A stretch of DNA of 64,000 bases from Porogramme epimiltina (GCA_900155495.1 FTLJ01000116.1:120942-184941), one strand, 5' to 3'. Counted from the first letter of the stretch, positions 35,009 to 47,971 are shown. The notes: generated from the letters alone by a model not told the origin. Made by a program: numbers and translations.

Positions 35009-36728
35009 ATGCCCGAAATAACCCACAATCCGGTCTCCCAGGTTCTCATGAATGATGACCTTCTCTATATCATCCTGAAGGGGAGCCACGCGGACTTGAC
35101 GCGCTACGCCCGCGTGTGCCGTGCATTTCATGGACCTGCTGTTGGCGTTCTGTGGAGTGAGTTGACCTCAATAACACCCCTGTGGCATCTACTCGCGCCC
35201 CCCCAACCACATTCGTATCATCACCATACCGTGTACAAGCGAATAGAGAAATATCTCAACTCTGTGAGTCCTCTCCAATGAATCGAGTTACATCGAGATT
35301 GACCCGAGTGAATAGATAGTTTCGGCGCAACTGTACGACCTGCCGGAGAGGATGGAGCGCTTTCTTTGGCACGCTACACGCGTCAGGGTACTCTGGTGCC
35401 ACCCGAAAAATGGACACCAGTATCATGAGCAACTGATTAGGATTGTCCTGGAACGCAATGGGGGGAAGGGCATCTTCACTAGGCTGCACACCCTGAAATG
35501 CCACGTAAATACCTTCGACCGCGCGCATATCCTCACACTTTCAACCACCGCCCTCACCACCATCGATATCACCACTGCGAAACCTTCATATATCGCTCCT
35601 TTCGTAACACAGAGCAACGTAACTCCAGAGAACATAATTCAGACTCTCGAAGAAACCCGCCGTATCTCACCACATATTACATCCCTCGCGTTGGACGTGC
35701 TACTGGACGAAGATTCGATACGGACCCTGCTGCGATTTCCCCGCTTAAACACCCTCCGGCAAGTGCAAATCACGAGCCCGGCCATCTTCGTCTCCCTTCT
35801 GGGTGAACCAAGATTCGTCTCCTTGGACCTCAAGTGCGACGCCTTAACGTTCGACCCTCCCGTGTCCAAGCAGCTCCTTCAAGTTGTCCGAAGCGACAAC
35901 CTGGCCGAGCTATCGCTGAGAGGACTATGTGCGACCCTCACTCCCCGCTTCCTAGCTCTCCGCGTTCCTTCCCTACAACGGTCCTGCCTCACGCTCGTCG
36001 CTGGAGAGAGCTCGCGGGACGGGGCGCGCAGGGCAACGGACATGGCGCCATATACTGCGTGCATGCGTGCGTTCGTGGCGGCCGCGCCGGCACTGGAGGA
36101 ACTCTTCCTCACCCTGCTAGCTTCCTGGGTCACCCTCGGCGAGCTCCTCGCACCTATCCTTCCCCTGCGCTCCATACGCCGCTTCGTCTACACCGGCGGG
36201 GCACGCCACGTCGGAACTGATGCGGATTTCGCAGCGATCGCGCAGGCGTGGGGCCGTGGCCTTGAAGTCCTCCGGTTTGAGCAACAACGGTCGTTCTGGG
36301 AGAACATTGGACCGGTCCCGTCCGCGATAGCACTTAGCAACCTTCGTGCCTCGTGCCCTTGCCTCGTCGACCTCCTCCTTCCTCCCCTGGACCCCGATTT
36401 GGCGAAACTTGCGGGGGTCGATGTACGCGGTGCTGGCGGGCATGCTCACCCACTGGACACGCTCAGCATCCAACTATGGGAGACGAAGTCGAAAGACATC
36501 GCGGAGAATGTGCGGGGGCGATGGGAGGCGTATTTGATACGCCTTTTCCCAAAGGTGGCGGAGGGGGAGGGGAGCAAGAAGCTACTTGTGGGCGAGCTGC
36601 AGGACCGGATACGGAGGAGATGCCTAGTAGTATCTTCAGTCGATTCAGATTCCTCAGACGATGAGCCTCTGGCTGACGAGTCTAACCCAGCACATCTAGA
36701 TGGTGCAGTGGTGTCTAGTTACATGTGA
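35009..36728 (+). CDS. F-box-like leucine-rich protein, subfamily A (A4)
   Basis: Predicted 555 aa, exons 35009-35263 and 35316-36728, with a 52-nt intron. The F-box-like domain is seven residues shorter than in A1-A3 (NDDLLYIILKGSHADL instead of ILRFCKDRANGSLADL), a deletion shared with A5. Exon 2 starts IVSAQLYDLPERMERFLWHA. Later blocks are GTDADFAAIAQAWGRGLEVLRFE and RWEAYLIRLFPKVAEGEG. The acidic tail is VDSDSSDDEPLADES. A longer upstream frame from 34826 lacks family support and runs through the predicted leader intron, so the ATG at 35009 was used. Confidence 0.82.
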
Positions 36729-36920
36729 CACGTGGTCATTGCTTATACACACGATGCCCTTCCCGTTCTACTATATAGCGACGATAAAAGGATGTCGTCG
36801 ACTCTACTGCGGACTTGCACTCAAGACGCACCGAGCCTGCCATGGCCCGAGGCCTACTGTGACGGAATACGTGTTGGACCTGGCGAGGCACAAGTTGCGG
36901 AAGAGTTTGGCGGTGATCCT

Positions 36921-36928
36921 CACGTGAC
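36921..36928 (+). promoter_or_regulatory. CACGTGAC upstream of A5
   Basis: Lies 742 bp before the ATG of A5, the same spacing as in A3 and A4. The following bases (TTACTGG) match the A4 version (TTGTTGA) only loosely, so the E-box is the conserved part. Confidence 0.45.
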
Positions 36929-37580
36929 TTACTGGTGGCTGGTGGCCGTAAGTCGCGCACACTTGCGCCCAAAATACCGAATCTCTTCATAGACTCGGAG
37001 CCTTCCTCTATCAGCTATCTTTATCGAGTATCACTCATCTCCGCTACCAACACACAAGTCGAGCATTGCCCGGTGCATTCTGGCAAGCCCCCAAATTATC
37101 CTCGGTTCCGGAGTCAGCAATCATTATGGAGCCCACAAACGCGCCTTGCCTCCTTAAGCTTGCCGGCACTAACTATGTCATCGCGGTGGGATGAACGACC
37201 ATTCTACCCATGGGACGATTGCGCGAGTGTGGGGAGGGGGGGGGGGTGAGCTGCGCTGTTGGGTAGTGCAGCTTTCAGGCGGTAGCATTGAAGCTGGGGT
37301 GGATCCAGGGGACCTCGTGAGCACACACTTGAGGTTGCTGTGATTGACGAGGGGCTTCAGTGTGTGTCTTAGACGACGTTGAACCTGGCATGCTCTCAGA
37401 CTTCTGCAGGTTTATGCCATGCATTTAGGCTCACGGCCGGATTGCGCAGTTTATCGGCTGTCGCTGGGGTGCATGACCGGCGCAGCCCGAGATCACGTCG
37501 AAGACACCACCTCTCGCCTTCCTTCGTCTTCACGCCCACATCGCGCCAGCTCTAAGTAACCTAAAGTAAGCTTCACGTCG

Positions 37581-37640
37581 GTGGGTGCATGGCAACTTAG
37601 CTGGTCTACATTTCGCTTTATCTCATCCATCACGATTTAG
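37581..37640 (+). other. Predicted 5' leader intron of A5 (60 nt)
   Basis: The donor tcg|gtgggtgc has G in place of A at the fourth intron base; the acceptor is gatttag|AAC. The position relative to the ATG is the same as in A1, A2 and A4. Confidence 0.45.
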
Positions 37641-37662
37641 AACATTCGTTGAAGCCAGCGAA

Positions 37663-39436
37663 ATGCCTGAAACGACTTACAATTCGGTCTCCCAGGTTCT
37701 CATGAATGACGACCTTCTCCATATCATCCTGAAGGGGAGCCACGGGGATTTGACGCGCTACGCCCGAGTGTGTAGTGCATTTTATGAACCTGCTGTTAGC
37801 GTTCTGTGGAGTGAGTTGAACTCAATCGCACCCCTCTGGCATCTGCTGGCACCCCCCAAACGTCATTCCTATCATCACCATACCACAAACCAGCGAATAG
37901 GGAAATATCTCAGTTCTGTGAGTCCTCCCCGACAAGTCGAGTCATATCGACGCTAATCCGAGCGGATAGATAATATCAGCACGGCTCTATGACGTCCCAG
38001 AAAGAATGGAGCGTTTCCTATCGCACGCCGCACGAGTCAGGATTATCCGGTGCAACCTGGTAATCGGATGCCGGTATCACGAGCAACTGGCGCTGATTGT
38101 CCTAGAGCGCAACGGAGGGAGGGGCATCTTCCCTAAGCTCCACACCATGAAATGCGACGTGAACACCCTAGACCAAGCAAGCATACTCTCATTTTCAACT
38201 ACCGCCCTCACCACCATCGATATCAGCCCTGCCAAGTCTTCCTATAATGCCCCCTCCGGCGAGCTTGTAGAGCTGAACAGCGAAACTCCCAAGGGCATTA
38301 TTCAGACTCTCGAAGAAACCCGCCGTGTCTCACCTAATATCAAATCCTTCGCGTTCAACGTGCCATTGGACGAAGATTCGATACGGGCCCTGCTGCAATT
38401 TCCTCGCTTAAAGACCGTCCGACAGGTACAAATCACCAGCCCGATCATTCTCACTGCCCTTCTGAACAACCGGAGGCTCGTATCCTTGGACCTCAAGTGT
38501 AGCGCGTTGATGTTCGAACCTCCTTGGCCGAGACAGCTTCCATACACTCTCCGAATCGAGCACCTGGTGGAGCTATCGCTGGGAGGACAATGCGCCACCC
38601 TCACTACTCTCTTCTCAACACTCCGAGCCCCTTTCCTGCGGCGCTCTCACCTCACGCTTCGCTGCGGTCGGGGACCGCGCGAGGAGGTCTGGACGGAAGA
38701 GGTCGCGGAGATATACGCTGCGTGCATGCGTGCATTCGTGGTCACGGCCCCAAGGCTTGAAGAGCTCCACCTCACCCTGCTGGTATGCTGGTACGTCACC
38801 CTCGCCGAGGTCCTCGCGCCTATCCTTCCCCTGCGCACCATACGCCGCTTCACCTACGATGACGGGGCACTCCACATTGGAAGCGATGCGGATTTCGCTG
38901 CGATCGCGCAGGCGTGGGGTCGTAGCCTCGAAGCCCTCCGATTCGAGCGACGCGGCTCGTTCTGGCATTACAGTGGCCCGGTGCCGTCTGCCATAGCACT
39001 CAGCAGCCTCCGCGCCTCGTGTCCGCGCCTCACCACCCTCATCCTTCCGTCCTTGGACCCCAATTTGGAGAAGCTTGCGGAGGCCGAAGGGCGCGATACC
39101 GACGAGCATGTTCACCCACTCAGCACGTTAAGCATCCGATTATGGGAGACGGAGTCGAAGGACATCTCGATCAACGTGCGGGAGCGATGGGAAGCATATC
39201 TGATGCGTCTGTTTCCAAAACTGGTGGTTGGGGACGGGAAAGAGAAGCTGCTGGTAGGCGAGTTTCCGGACGAGCCGGAGCGGGTTATTTGTGGAAATAT
39301 GCTCCGTCGTGCACCGGTCGAGTCTGAGTCTTCAGATGACGAGCCCCCGGCACGCGACTCTGCCCCTGGACATCCGCCCGTCATCAGGCTACGCACCCCT
39401 GTCCCTCCTCCCCAACGTCGGCATCCAAAAGCATAA
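37663..39436 (+). CDS. F-box-like leucine-rich protein, subfamily A (A5)
   Basis: Predicted 573 aa, exons 37663-37917 and 37970-39436, with a 52-nt intron. The F-box-like part NDDLLHIILKGSHGDL has the same short form as A4; the usual RVCRAFHGP is RVCSAFYEP here. Exon 2 starts IISARLYDVPERMERFLSHA. The late blocks GSDADFAAIAQAWGRSLEALRFE and RWEAYLMRLFPKLVVGDG are present. The tail has VESESSDDEPPARD and then a basic Pro-rich extension of about 28 residues ending in RHPKA, longer than in its sisters. Confidence 0.82.
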
Positions 39437-39842
39437 CGGCTATTCCACTACCTCCCACTCAGCCTAGGTTACATCGCGCCTTTCTGTACGGTAGCATGTA
39501 TCAACACTTGTAATGCATATGGACACGTTTTACATCATTGCTGGCTACGCCCCCTCCGAGGAGCGCGAGGCGTTGACCTGGAAGCTCGAACTCGTGAACT
39601 GCGGGGGCTCGGACCCCTGGCATCAAGCAAGCCCCTTTGACGGCGGCGGCGACGGCGCAAAGCTGCAGCCGACTGGCTCTTACTCAGACGAAGAATCATT
39701 AATCATTGCTAGCAGCCGACTTGCGACCTTGAGACACAAGTACTATACACAAAACTTGGTAGCTCCTTAAACGGCTCCCCCGAAACTAGCCCTCCTTGCT
39801 CCCAGTCGGGTCCAAGAGAGGAAAGAGGCCTATTCTTCGCTG
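39437..39842. other. Spacer downstream of A5
   Basis: About 400 bp between A5 and the opposite-strand F-box remnant. A frame at 39513-39770 has no recognisable features. Confidence 0.4.
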
Positions 39843-40640
39843 CTAGTCCGAAATGTCCTGCGATTCGACGCCCCATAGCTTCACGCTCAGCGCCTCCAAC
39901 GGGCATACCTGCTCCGCGGCGCCGTGCGCCAGCGTGGCAGTGTTGATGTCGTTTGAGGGCTTGACACTGGGGTCGAGCGGGGGCGGGAGGAGGTCGACGA
40001 GGGGGGGACAGAGCGCGCGCGGGCGTGCGAGGATCGCCCTGGTGGCGACTGAGCCGCAGCGGTCCAGGATGAAGCCCCCCCTCTCGAACCTGAGGACCTC
40101 GAGCGCGGGCCACATGGGCACGATGTCCATGAAATCGGTGTCGACGGCAGCGTGTGAAGGGGCAGTGGAGGCATCACTGGCAACTTTGAAGCGGCGTACG
40201 CGTCGTGGAGGGAGGACGGGTGCGACGGGTTTCGCGACGCTGAAACTGTGGACGTCGTTGCAGCGCAGGCGCGGCTGCCGCGAGGGCGCCCATGCATAAA
40301 GTGCAAGCTGCGGTGTCGGTGGTTGTCGGCGTACAGCTCTGCGGTTCTGGTGTCAGTTGGAGAAACCCTGAATGATTTGGGGTGTATACGCACGGATTGG
40401 AGACGCCTTTCGATACCATCGCATTCGCAGTAACGGAAGTGGTGACGCCTACGAGGGGAAAGTAGACACCATAGCGGAAGCATTCTGCTCATCTCACTCC
40501 AAAGAACGCCGACGGTAGGTCCGTGGAATGTATGGGGCACACGAGCACAACCTGCTAAGACTTCTGTTCCTCCATTAGGACTTGACGGGCTCCGAGATGA
40601 TGCCCAGAAGGTCGTCGTTGAAGAGGATACCAAGCGGGGG
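39843..40640 (-). pseudogene. Internally deleted F-box relative
   Basis: Minus-strand remains of a family 1 gene. An F-box-like portion (ARVPHTFHGPTVGVLWSEMSRMLPLW) is followed by a degraded junction that retains the end of the exon-1 pattern. The reading jumps directly to the late part (CMGALAAAAPAL, RRVRRFKV, WPALEVLRFERG, RALCPPLVDLLPPPLDPS) and ends VESQDISD. At least 150 residues of the Leu-rich middle are missing, frames shift between parts, and the RWEAYL block and acidic tail are absent. It does not group clearly with A, B or C. Confidence 0.7.
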
Positions 40641-41144
40641 TCGTGAAGCCGCATCTTCCTTAACGATGTGCCCCAGGAGGTGCACTATACAACAATGTGT
40701 AAGAACGGGCAGCACAGGGCTGGAGGGAAAGGGAGCGGAGGGGAGGAGGGGTTACTAAAAACATACCTCGTAGTGGCGACATCGAGAAGATGTTGAAGGC
40801 CCTTGCTAGCCACAGAAGGTATTGCAGATGCTGATGTACTGGGCATCTTGAGCGCGTGGTCATTCACGGGCAGCTGTGTGAACCGGCCGCGGGTTGATAT
40901 GTTCCGTAACTGTCCGCCATGAGACATCATACTTTGGACGCAGTGCGAATAGCGTTCCCCCAAATTTGGTAGTTTTGTTGAGATGAAAGCAGTCTAGCGG
41001 AGTAGAGTGGATACGGGGCCCTTTACGCTCACAGAACTATGTACTCACTGCAAGTATGCCCATCCCACCCCCACTTCGTGGAACAATTCCGCGCTGCTTG
41101 AATGTCGAGTGGACTTCAACTTGCGGGGAGTCTTCACGTTCGAG
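40641..41144. other. No supported gene
   Basis: Region between the F-box remnant and the first segmental-duplication unit. Short minus-strand frames are uninformative. Confidence 0.4.
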
Positions 41145-41407
41145 GATGAGGTAGCAAGAAGGAGGTTATATGCCATACGTAGAGTGCCCATTGCCGGGCC
41201 GAGCACACCAGGTGGAAGACTGGCCGGAAACGAATGCTGGCGGGTAAGAGCACGACGGAGGAGTCAGAGAAGCGCGTCCCGGGCGCTTATACGCGCTGCC
41301 ACTCTTTTGTACCAAATGCGGACAAATTGTGAGATACATATTCTGAATCGGTGCGCATGTCGTGCGCTTGATCACGGAGTTCCGTCGTTTGATGGGCTGC
41401 CTCAACC

Positions 41408-43130
41408 ATGTCAGAACAACTCTGCATGTGAGTGTCTTCTGGGAGTGATGGTACTGGTGTGTTAACTGCTTCAAAGATTGAACAGGCTCAATGATGACGT
41501 GCTCTTTTACTTATTTCGAATACTCCGACGAGGTGGTGGGTTGCGGTCACTGTCTTTGACCTGTCGATGGATTCGCACAATGTGCATCCCAATCTTGTTT
41601 AGTCGGTGCATATTCAGGGTACGATTGCCCGCTCACTTGGATAATCCGGTGGGCACACCTCCAATTCGCCCGCACATCAGGCAAGTGCCGCTCGTGGGAG
41701 CCATAGAGTCGTTCTCATCGTTATCCTGTTACCTCATCCAGGTCCATAGTGGTCCAGGATTGTTGCCACGATCAGAAGGACCTAGATCCAGACGACTCAC
41801 TGATATGGACTACAGATCGTGTCGTCTGCGGAATCCTCGCGCGACCATCTCTCGTTCACTCCCTCCAGGCCCTACCCAATCTTCAATCCCTGACCTTATC
41901 AATATTCAGGACCAACCCCCATGGAATATCGTGGCGCACTCTCTGTTCTCTCCTTTCTCTTCCAAATATTCAAGAGCTAACAATCGAGAAGATTCACATC
42001 CGCGCAAGTCAATACTCCGACGACGACTTCGCGGTCAACGTCATTCCCCCCAGGCCACTTTCCGTGTTCCGCCATCGCATGGTGAATGCGCCGCGAACTC
42101 CAGAGGCATTTCCCACAGAGCGAGAAGCCATCTCTGTCATTCTCAACAACAATCATCAAACACTAGAAACGCTACACCTTTTCGGCCCCTCGTCCCCCAT
42201 CGCCCTTCTCATCGATCTCGAATGGCCACGTCTCCGAGAACTCGTCTTTCACGATTGTCCTTGGGGTACGATAAGTCACCAACCAATCACCCTCTTCACG
42301 CGCATGCCCCACCTTCGCACCCTCATCTTCAAGTTTGTCGTTATGGCCGGTGCGGTCGATGCACAGCGGGAGCCCCTATGGCCTCGTGGATACGCTGGAC
42401 CCTTCCCATGGCCGGCGCTGGAACGACTTGTGGTGACGTGCGCGAACACAGATGACGAGTTATACGATCACCTCCCTCTTACCCTCCGCTCCCTATCCCT
42501 CCGATACTGGAAACACGCGTGGTGGTATGATTGCGCCTGCGAGTGGAATTATCAGGGGCAAATTGACAACTACGCATCGTTGATGCACTCAGCACAGCTC
42601 CTGGATGTTCTGGGTCGGTGCCGTCTTCCGGATCTGGACAGCCTGGAGGTCGAATATGTAGAGGACGAGAAGGAAGAAGACCTTTTGGCCCTCATCGCTT
42701 CCCGCTTCCCATGTCTCACGTACCTCAAGCTCGTACGGTACCGAGCTGACCGGCACGGCGACTTAGAAAACCCAACGGTAGGAGTCACGGTGACCACATC
42801 ATTGTACTTCGTTCTCTGACTGACTGCTTTACTTATGTTCCCCAGTCCCGGATCGCGCAGCTCCTGCGTCGATTAGGGACCTTGAAACTCAAGCGCATCA
42901 AAGTACTCGTCGACTTCCACGATAAATCGGCGAGTCAATTCGCCTATTGGTCGTCGCCATCGAGCACTAGGTTCGCGGTGGATGAGTTCTCCCAGGAGCT
43001 GGTGAAACCGGCTGCGGTCGCTTTTTCATCCACTCTTGGGCCGACGCTGGAATCCATATCCATTGGTACAGGTCTTATACCAAGTGGCCGCTGGTGGACA
43101 TATGACGTGGAGGACGGTCGCGTGAAGTAG
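41408..43130 (+). CDS. F-box-like protein, family 2, member 1
   Basis: Predicted 514 aa in four exons: 41408-41427 (20 nt), 41477-41680, 41742-42777 and 42846-43130. Intron 2 starts with GC (AG|gcaagt) at the position where member 3 has AG|gtaaga. Phases agree throughout. The start reads MSEQLCILNRLNDDVLFYLFRIL, then LRSLSLTCRWIRTMCIPILFSRC, an F-box-like pattern. The rest is Leu-rich and distinct from family 1, with ELTIEKIHIRASQYSDDDF, HRMVNAPRTPEAFPTEREA, LETLHLFGP, EPLWPRGYAGPFPWPALERL and WKHAWWYD. Possible SCF adaptor; target unknown. It converges with B3. Confidence 0.8.
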
Positions 43131-43368
43131 TGGATGGGATCAATAAGTAGGATACGTCCAAAATTTTGTAAAGCACAGTGAGTACGTGCCCACTTTCCTC
43201 GAGTTTTGACCGCCGTGCTGACATCGACTCCAATGAAGTTGGCAAATTGACCTTCTCAAGACACGTGTAGCATGATAGTAGGTGTAGAAATAGGTTCTTC
43301 GAATGATTGTTATGACACAAGCACCCATTTTCGTCTCCTCGTTAAAAACCTACAAACGGGAGAAGAAG

Positions 43369-45109
43369 CTACTCGTCTGAAGACTCAGAGTCGACTGGGT
43401 CCCACACCCAGCGTGAGACGAGGTTGCTGAAGCGCGGATTTCCCCAAGGATCAAGAGGCTCACCCAACGCCGAATCCATTGAGGCCACACTCGAGGGCAG
43501 TAGATGGGGAAACAGTCGCGAAATGTATGCGCGCCACCGCGCCTGCCGCGCCGCCGTCATGTCCTCCCACTCCATCCCCTGCAGCTGAACGACCAACATT
43601 TGCAGTTGGTGGGCGGGTTTCGTCAGCGGTGGGACCGCAGCCTCACTGGTGAGATCTTCGAGGTCGGGAGGCTCGCTGTTGGGGTTTAGGGGAGGCGGAA
43701 TGAGCTCAACGAGGTTCGGGCACCATGTGCGGAAATGCGCGAGCGCCGCTACGCTCGGCGCTGGACGAGAGTCTGGGTGCCCCAAAGATGGGATTGGCTC
43801 GATGCGGAACACCTCGAGCGCGCGCCACGCACGCGCCACGGCCATCAGGTCCCCGTCCGTTGCTGTGTGGCGGGAGCTGTCGACACATAGGTTATAAATG
43901 AAGCGTCGGATGCCGCGTAAGTGAAGGATGGGCGCGAGGAGGTCGCCGTAAGAGATCTCCCAAGGCTGAGGGATAGTGAGCAACAGCTCCTCCAGCTCGG
44001 GCACAGCGGCTACAAGGGCTTTCATGCAATCCGGGTACTTCGGATCCGCGGGGCGCAGTTCGTGGGATGCGGCCTGCCAATCCTCGGGACTTTCTGCTTT
44101 GAGTTCGACAGCGAAGCGTCGCAGTGCCGGCGCGGAGAGGGACGTAAGGAGAGGGGTAAGGGCAGCGCATGGTCCGTGCAAGGATAGCTCGATAAGACTT
44201 GGGCATAGTACAGTCCGTGGTAGATGGTGGGCCGAGTCAGGTGGGCCCTTCCATCTTACGTCCAAGGAAGTGAGCCCGAGCTTGGTCACGAGAAGGGTGA
44301 ACGTCGTTGTGGTGCCGACTTCGATCTGTCGGATTGCCGTGAGGCGGGGGAAACGGAGGAGTATGGTAGTCAACGCGTCGTCGAGCATGAGGTTCAACCA
44401 TATCGACGTGAGGTCCGGAGAGTTTTGGCTCAGATTGTCGAGTACTTCGGGGATGGATTCTGGAGTGGCGTTTCTTTCTTCGATCCAAGTTCCGGGTAAT
44501 CGGGTGGGGAGGGAATCATCGATATAGATGGATAGATCAAGTAATGCGGAGGTAGAGAGCCGCAGGATGTATGTCTCAATATGATTGAGGGACGAGACTG
44601 TGCAGCGGATAGCGCGGAGGCCGGTGAGAACACCTTTGTCTCCTGAACGTTGAAGGACAATCTGAGAAAGTTGTGCTTGCAAACTGACGTGCAGGGGAGT
44701 CAAAATATTCTTCACTCTCCTTACGAGTCCCGCGTACCAGAGAAAACGGCTCATGATTTGCGGGATATCATACTGTTTCGCCGAAATGATCTGAAAAGGA
44801 TGAGACTCTACACAGAACGCGTAACAGGCTGAATAGACTCACAGAGCGGAGGTGCTTATCTACGAGCCTAGTATATGCGTAGTACCCATAGGGTCGACGC
44901 TTTGTTGGTGCGAGGAGGTGCCAAAGGGGCATCATTCCGTCCAGCTCGCTCCATATTACTCCAGTGGCGGGCCCGCGGAACGCTTGGCATACACGGGGGA
45001 AACTTGATAAGTCCGCCAGTCTCCCTCCTGGCTGAACTTTGACTAATTCGAAGATAATCCACAGGAGGTCGTCATTCATGAGGACTTGGGAAACGGGGTC
45101 GTGCTCCAT
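43369..45109 (-). CDS. F-box-like leucine-rich protein, subfamily B (B3)
   Basis: Predicted 562 aa, exons 44843-45109 and 43369-44790, with a 52-nt intron. The start is MEHDPVSQVLMNDDLLWIIFELVKVQPG; then RVCQAFRGPATGVIWSELDG and PLWHLLAPTKRRPY. Exon 2 starts IISAKQYDIPQIMSRFLWYA. Conserved blocks are RAWRALEVFRIEPI and RWRAYISRLFPHL. It ends PVDSESSDE with the stop directly after the acidic cluster. Its N-terminus is two residues shorter than in B2 before the shared HDPVSQV. The upstream region shares sequence with those of B1 and B2. Confidence 0.8.
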
Positions 45110-45392
45110 GTTGAGTACGTTGCCTACGGGAAGTCACCTACATATTAAGCAATCAGGTTAGATACGAAGAAGTCCGAGGACGAGATGGAGACGCACCAGG
45201 GAAGCCTGGGGAACGGAATGAAGGGGGTGGACAAGTGCAGGGACCAGAAAGCTGCGGATGTGAGCGCTAGATCCCGCACTCTGGCGGGCTCGTGGACGGA
45301 AACGCCATCCGACCGACGTGAGGCTTGCTGAACCAGCGCGGGTATCTCACCCGCTGGACAAGGAGAGTGTCACATTGTGGAAGATCTTAGAT

Positions 45393-45570
45393 GAGGTCGG
45401 CCGCGGAGCTCGCGACCCTGGTCCCAGTGCACTGTGTAGGTCGCTAACATACCCCTTAGCAAGCCTGAGACCACGGGAGCGACGGCGGCGGCGACCAACG
45501 ACTGCGCCGATGAGCGCGGCTCAAAGATCGGTAGGAGAAGCAGCTCCCAACGGCACGGGGGGGATAGAGA
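45393..45570 (+). pseudogene. Fragment of the GPI-type gene
   Basis: Matches the Ser/Thr/Ala-rich part of the intact gene (about 33748-33920): GAGCTCGCGACCCTGGTCCC here against CAGCTCGCGACCCCGGTCCC, then GACGACTGCGCCGA-type and GCGCGGC words in the same order. It carries a frame disruption (GTAGGTCGCTAA). Signal peptide and GPI tail are absent. It lies between the two segmental-duplication units. Confidence 0.65.
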
Positions 45571-46001
45571 CCTATGGGGCGGATTGATACATGTCGTAAA
45601 TGTCCGCGGTAGGGCCGCATACCTTGGACTCAACCTGGCTTTGTGGATCAACTCAGCGTTGCCACATGACCGTCGAGTGCTTTGCTTTGAGAGAGGGTTT
45701 GTGGGGAGTCGAGTCTTCATGTGGCAGTACGTTCGAGGGACGGTGTAGCAAGAAATAGAGCGTAGTCCATGTGACGTCGAGTCCATACGTCGAGTCTCCA
45801 TTCTTGGACTGAGCACACCGGACGGATGACAGCGGTCGACGACTCGGAGGAGCGGGCAAAAAGAGTGTCTAGGGCGCTTATACACACTCCCACCAAATAC
45901 GGACAAATCGCGCGATATTCTGTCAAATCGATGCGTATGTCACCGTCGGTCATGCACTTGAACCTGAGCGAGTTTCCGTCTTTGTATGGGTTGCCTCAAC
46001 C

Positions 46002-47776
46002 ATGTCAGAACAACTTTGCATGTGAGTGTCTTCTGAGGGTGATGGTGGTAGTGTATTAACTGCTTCAAAGATTGAATAGGCTCGATGATGACGTGCTCTT
46101 TTACTTATTTCGAATACTCCGACGACGCCGTGGCGGTTTGCAATCCCTGTCATCGACCTGTCGATGGATTCGCACACTGTGCATCCCAATCTTGTTTAGT
46201 CGGTGCATATTCAGGGTACGGCTGCCCGCTCACTTGGATAATCCGGCGGGCACGCCTTCGATTCGCCCGCACATTAGGCAAGTGCCACTTATGGGAGCGA
46301 TAGCCTGAGCATGATAGCATCCTTCTCATCGTTGTCGTATTACCTCATTCAGGTCCATAGTGGTCCAGGATTGTTGCCACGATCAGAAAGACTTATATCC
46401 AGATGACTCACTAATATGGACTAAAGATCGTCTCGTCTGCGGAATCCTTGCGCGACCATCTCTCGTTCACTCCCTTCAGGCCCTACCCAATCTTCGATCC
46501 CTGACCTTATCAATATTCAGGACCAACCCCCATGGAATATTGTGGCGCACGCTCTGTTCTCTCCTTTCTCTTCCAAATATTCAAGAGATAACAATCGAGA
46601 AGATTCACATCCGTGCAAGTCAATACTCCGACGACGACTTCGCGGTCAACGTCATTCCCCCCAGGCCACTTTCCGTGTTCCGCCATCGCATGGTGAATGC
46701 GCCGCGAATTCCAGAGGCGTTTCACACAGAGCGAGAAGCCATCTCGGTCGTTCTCAACAATAATCATCAAACGCTAGAAACACTACACCTTTTCGGCCCC
46801 TCGACACCCGCCGCCCTTCTCATCGATCTTGAATGGCCACGCCTCCGCGAACTCGTCTTTCATGATCGTCCTTGGCAATCGATTAGCTACCAACCGGTCA
46901 CTCTCTTCACACGCATGCCCCACCTTCGCACCCTCATCCTCAAGTTCGTCATCCCGACAGGTCCTGTCGATGCGCAGCGGGAGCCCCTGTGGCCTCGTGG
47001 ATACGCTGGACCCTTCCCATGGCCAGCGCTGGAACGACTTGTGGTGACGTGCGCCAACGTGGGCGACGAATTATACGATCACCTTCCTCCTACCCTCCGC
47101 TCACTATCCCTCCGACACTGGAAACATGCATGGCAGTATGAATGCGCCTACGGGTGGGATCGTCAGAAGGAAATTGACAACTACGCATCGTTACTGCACT
47201 CAGCACAGCTACTGGATCTGCTTGGCCGGTGCCGTCTTCCGAGTCTGGACCGCCTGGAGATTGAATATGTGGAGGACGAGAGGGAAAAAGACCTCTTGGC
47301 CTCCATTGCTTCCTCTTTCTCGCATCTTACGCACCTCAAGCTCGTACGGTACCGAGCTGACCGACACGGCGACTTGGAAAACCCCACGGTAGGGATCACG
47401 ATAAGCACGCCATTCTTATACTTCGACCCCTGACTGACTGCTTTGTTTATTTGTTACTTAGAACCGGATCGCGCAGCTTCTGCGTCAATTGTGTACCTTA
47501 AAACTAAAACACATTAAAGTGTTCGTTGACTTCCACAATCAGCTAGTGGCTCGGTTCAGCCGCTGGTCATCGCTAAACAGCATCGGGTTCGCACTGGATG
47601 AGTTCATCCAGGAGTTGGTAAAACCAGCTGCTGCCGCTTTTTCACCCGCTCTTGGGTCCACACTGGAGTCTATAGCCATCGGGACGGGTTTCTTACCCAG
47701 TGACCATGTCCGTTGGTTGACGTACGGCGTGGAGGATGGCCGTGTGAACACTGAAGTAGCGGATGAGTTGAATTAG
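46002..47776 (+). CDS. F-box-like protein, family 2, member 2
   Basis: Predicted 525 aa in four exons: 46002-46021, 46071-46277, 46353-47388 and 47462-47776. It is the duplicate of member 1, with the same 20-nt first exon (MSEQLC) and the same GC-AG intron 2 (TTAG|gcaagt). There is one extra codon in exon 2 (ILRRRRGGL) and a C-terminal extension (GRVNTEVADELN). The F-box-like section is LDDDVLFYLFRILRRRRGGLQSL. All frames are open and differences from member 1 are scattered and mostly conservative, so both copies appear functional. Confidence 0.8.
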
Positions 47777-47971
47777 CAGGCTGAGTCCAAAGCATCGTGA
47801 GTACGTGCCCATCACTTTCTCGAGCCTTGACTGCCGTGCTGACATAGGCTCTAGTGAAGTTTCAAGGCACGCGGAGCATGACAGTAGGCGTAGAAATAGG
47901 ATCTTCGAATGATCATTATGACACGAGTCCCCATTTTCGTCTACTCGTCAAATATCTACAAACAGTACAAG

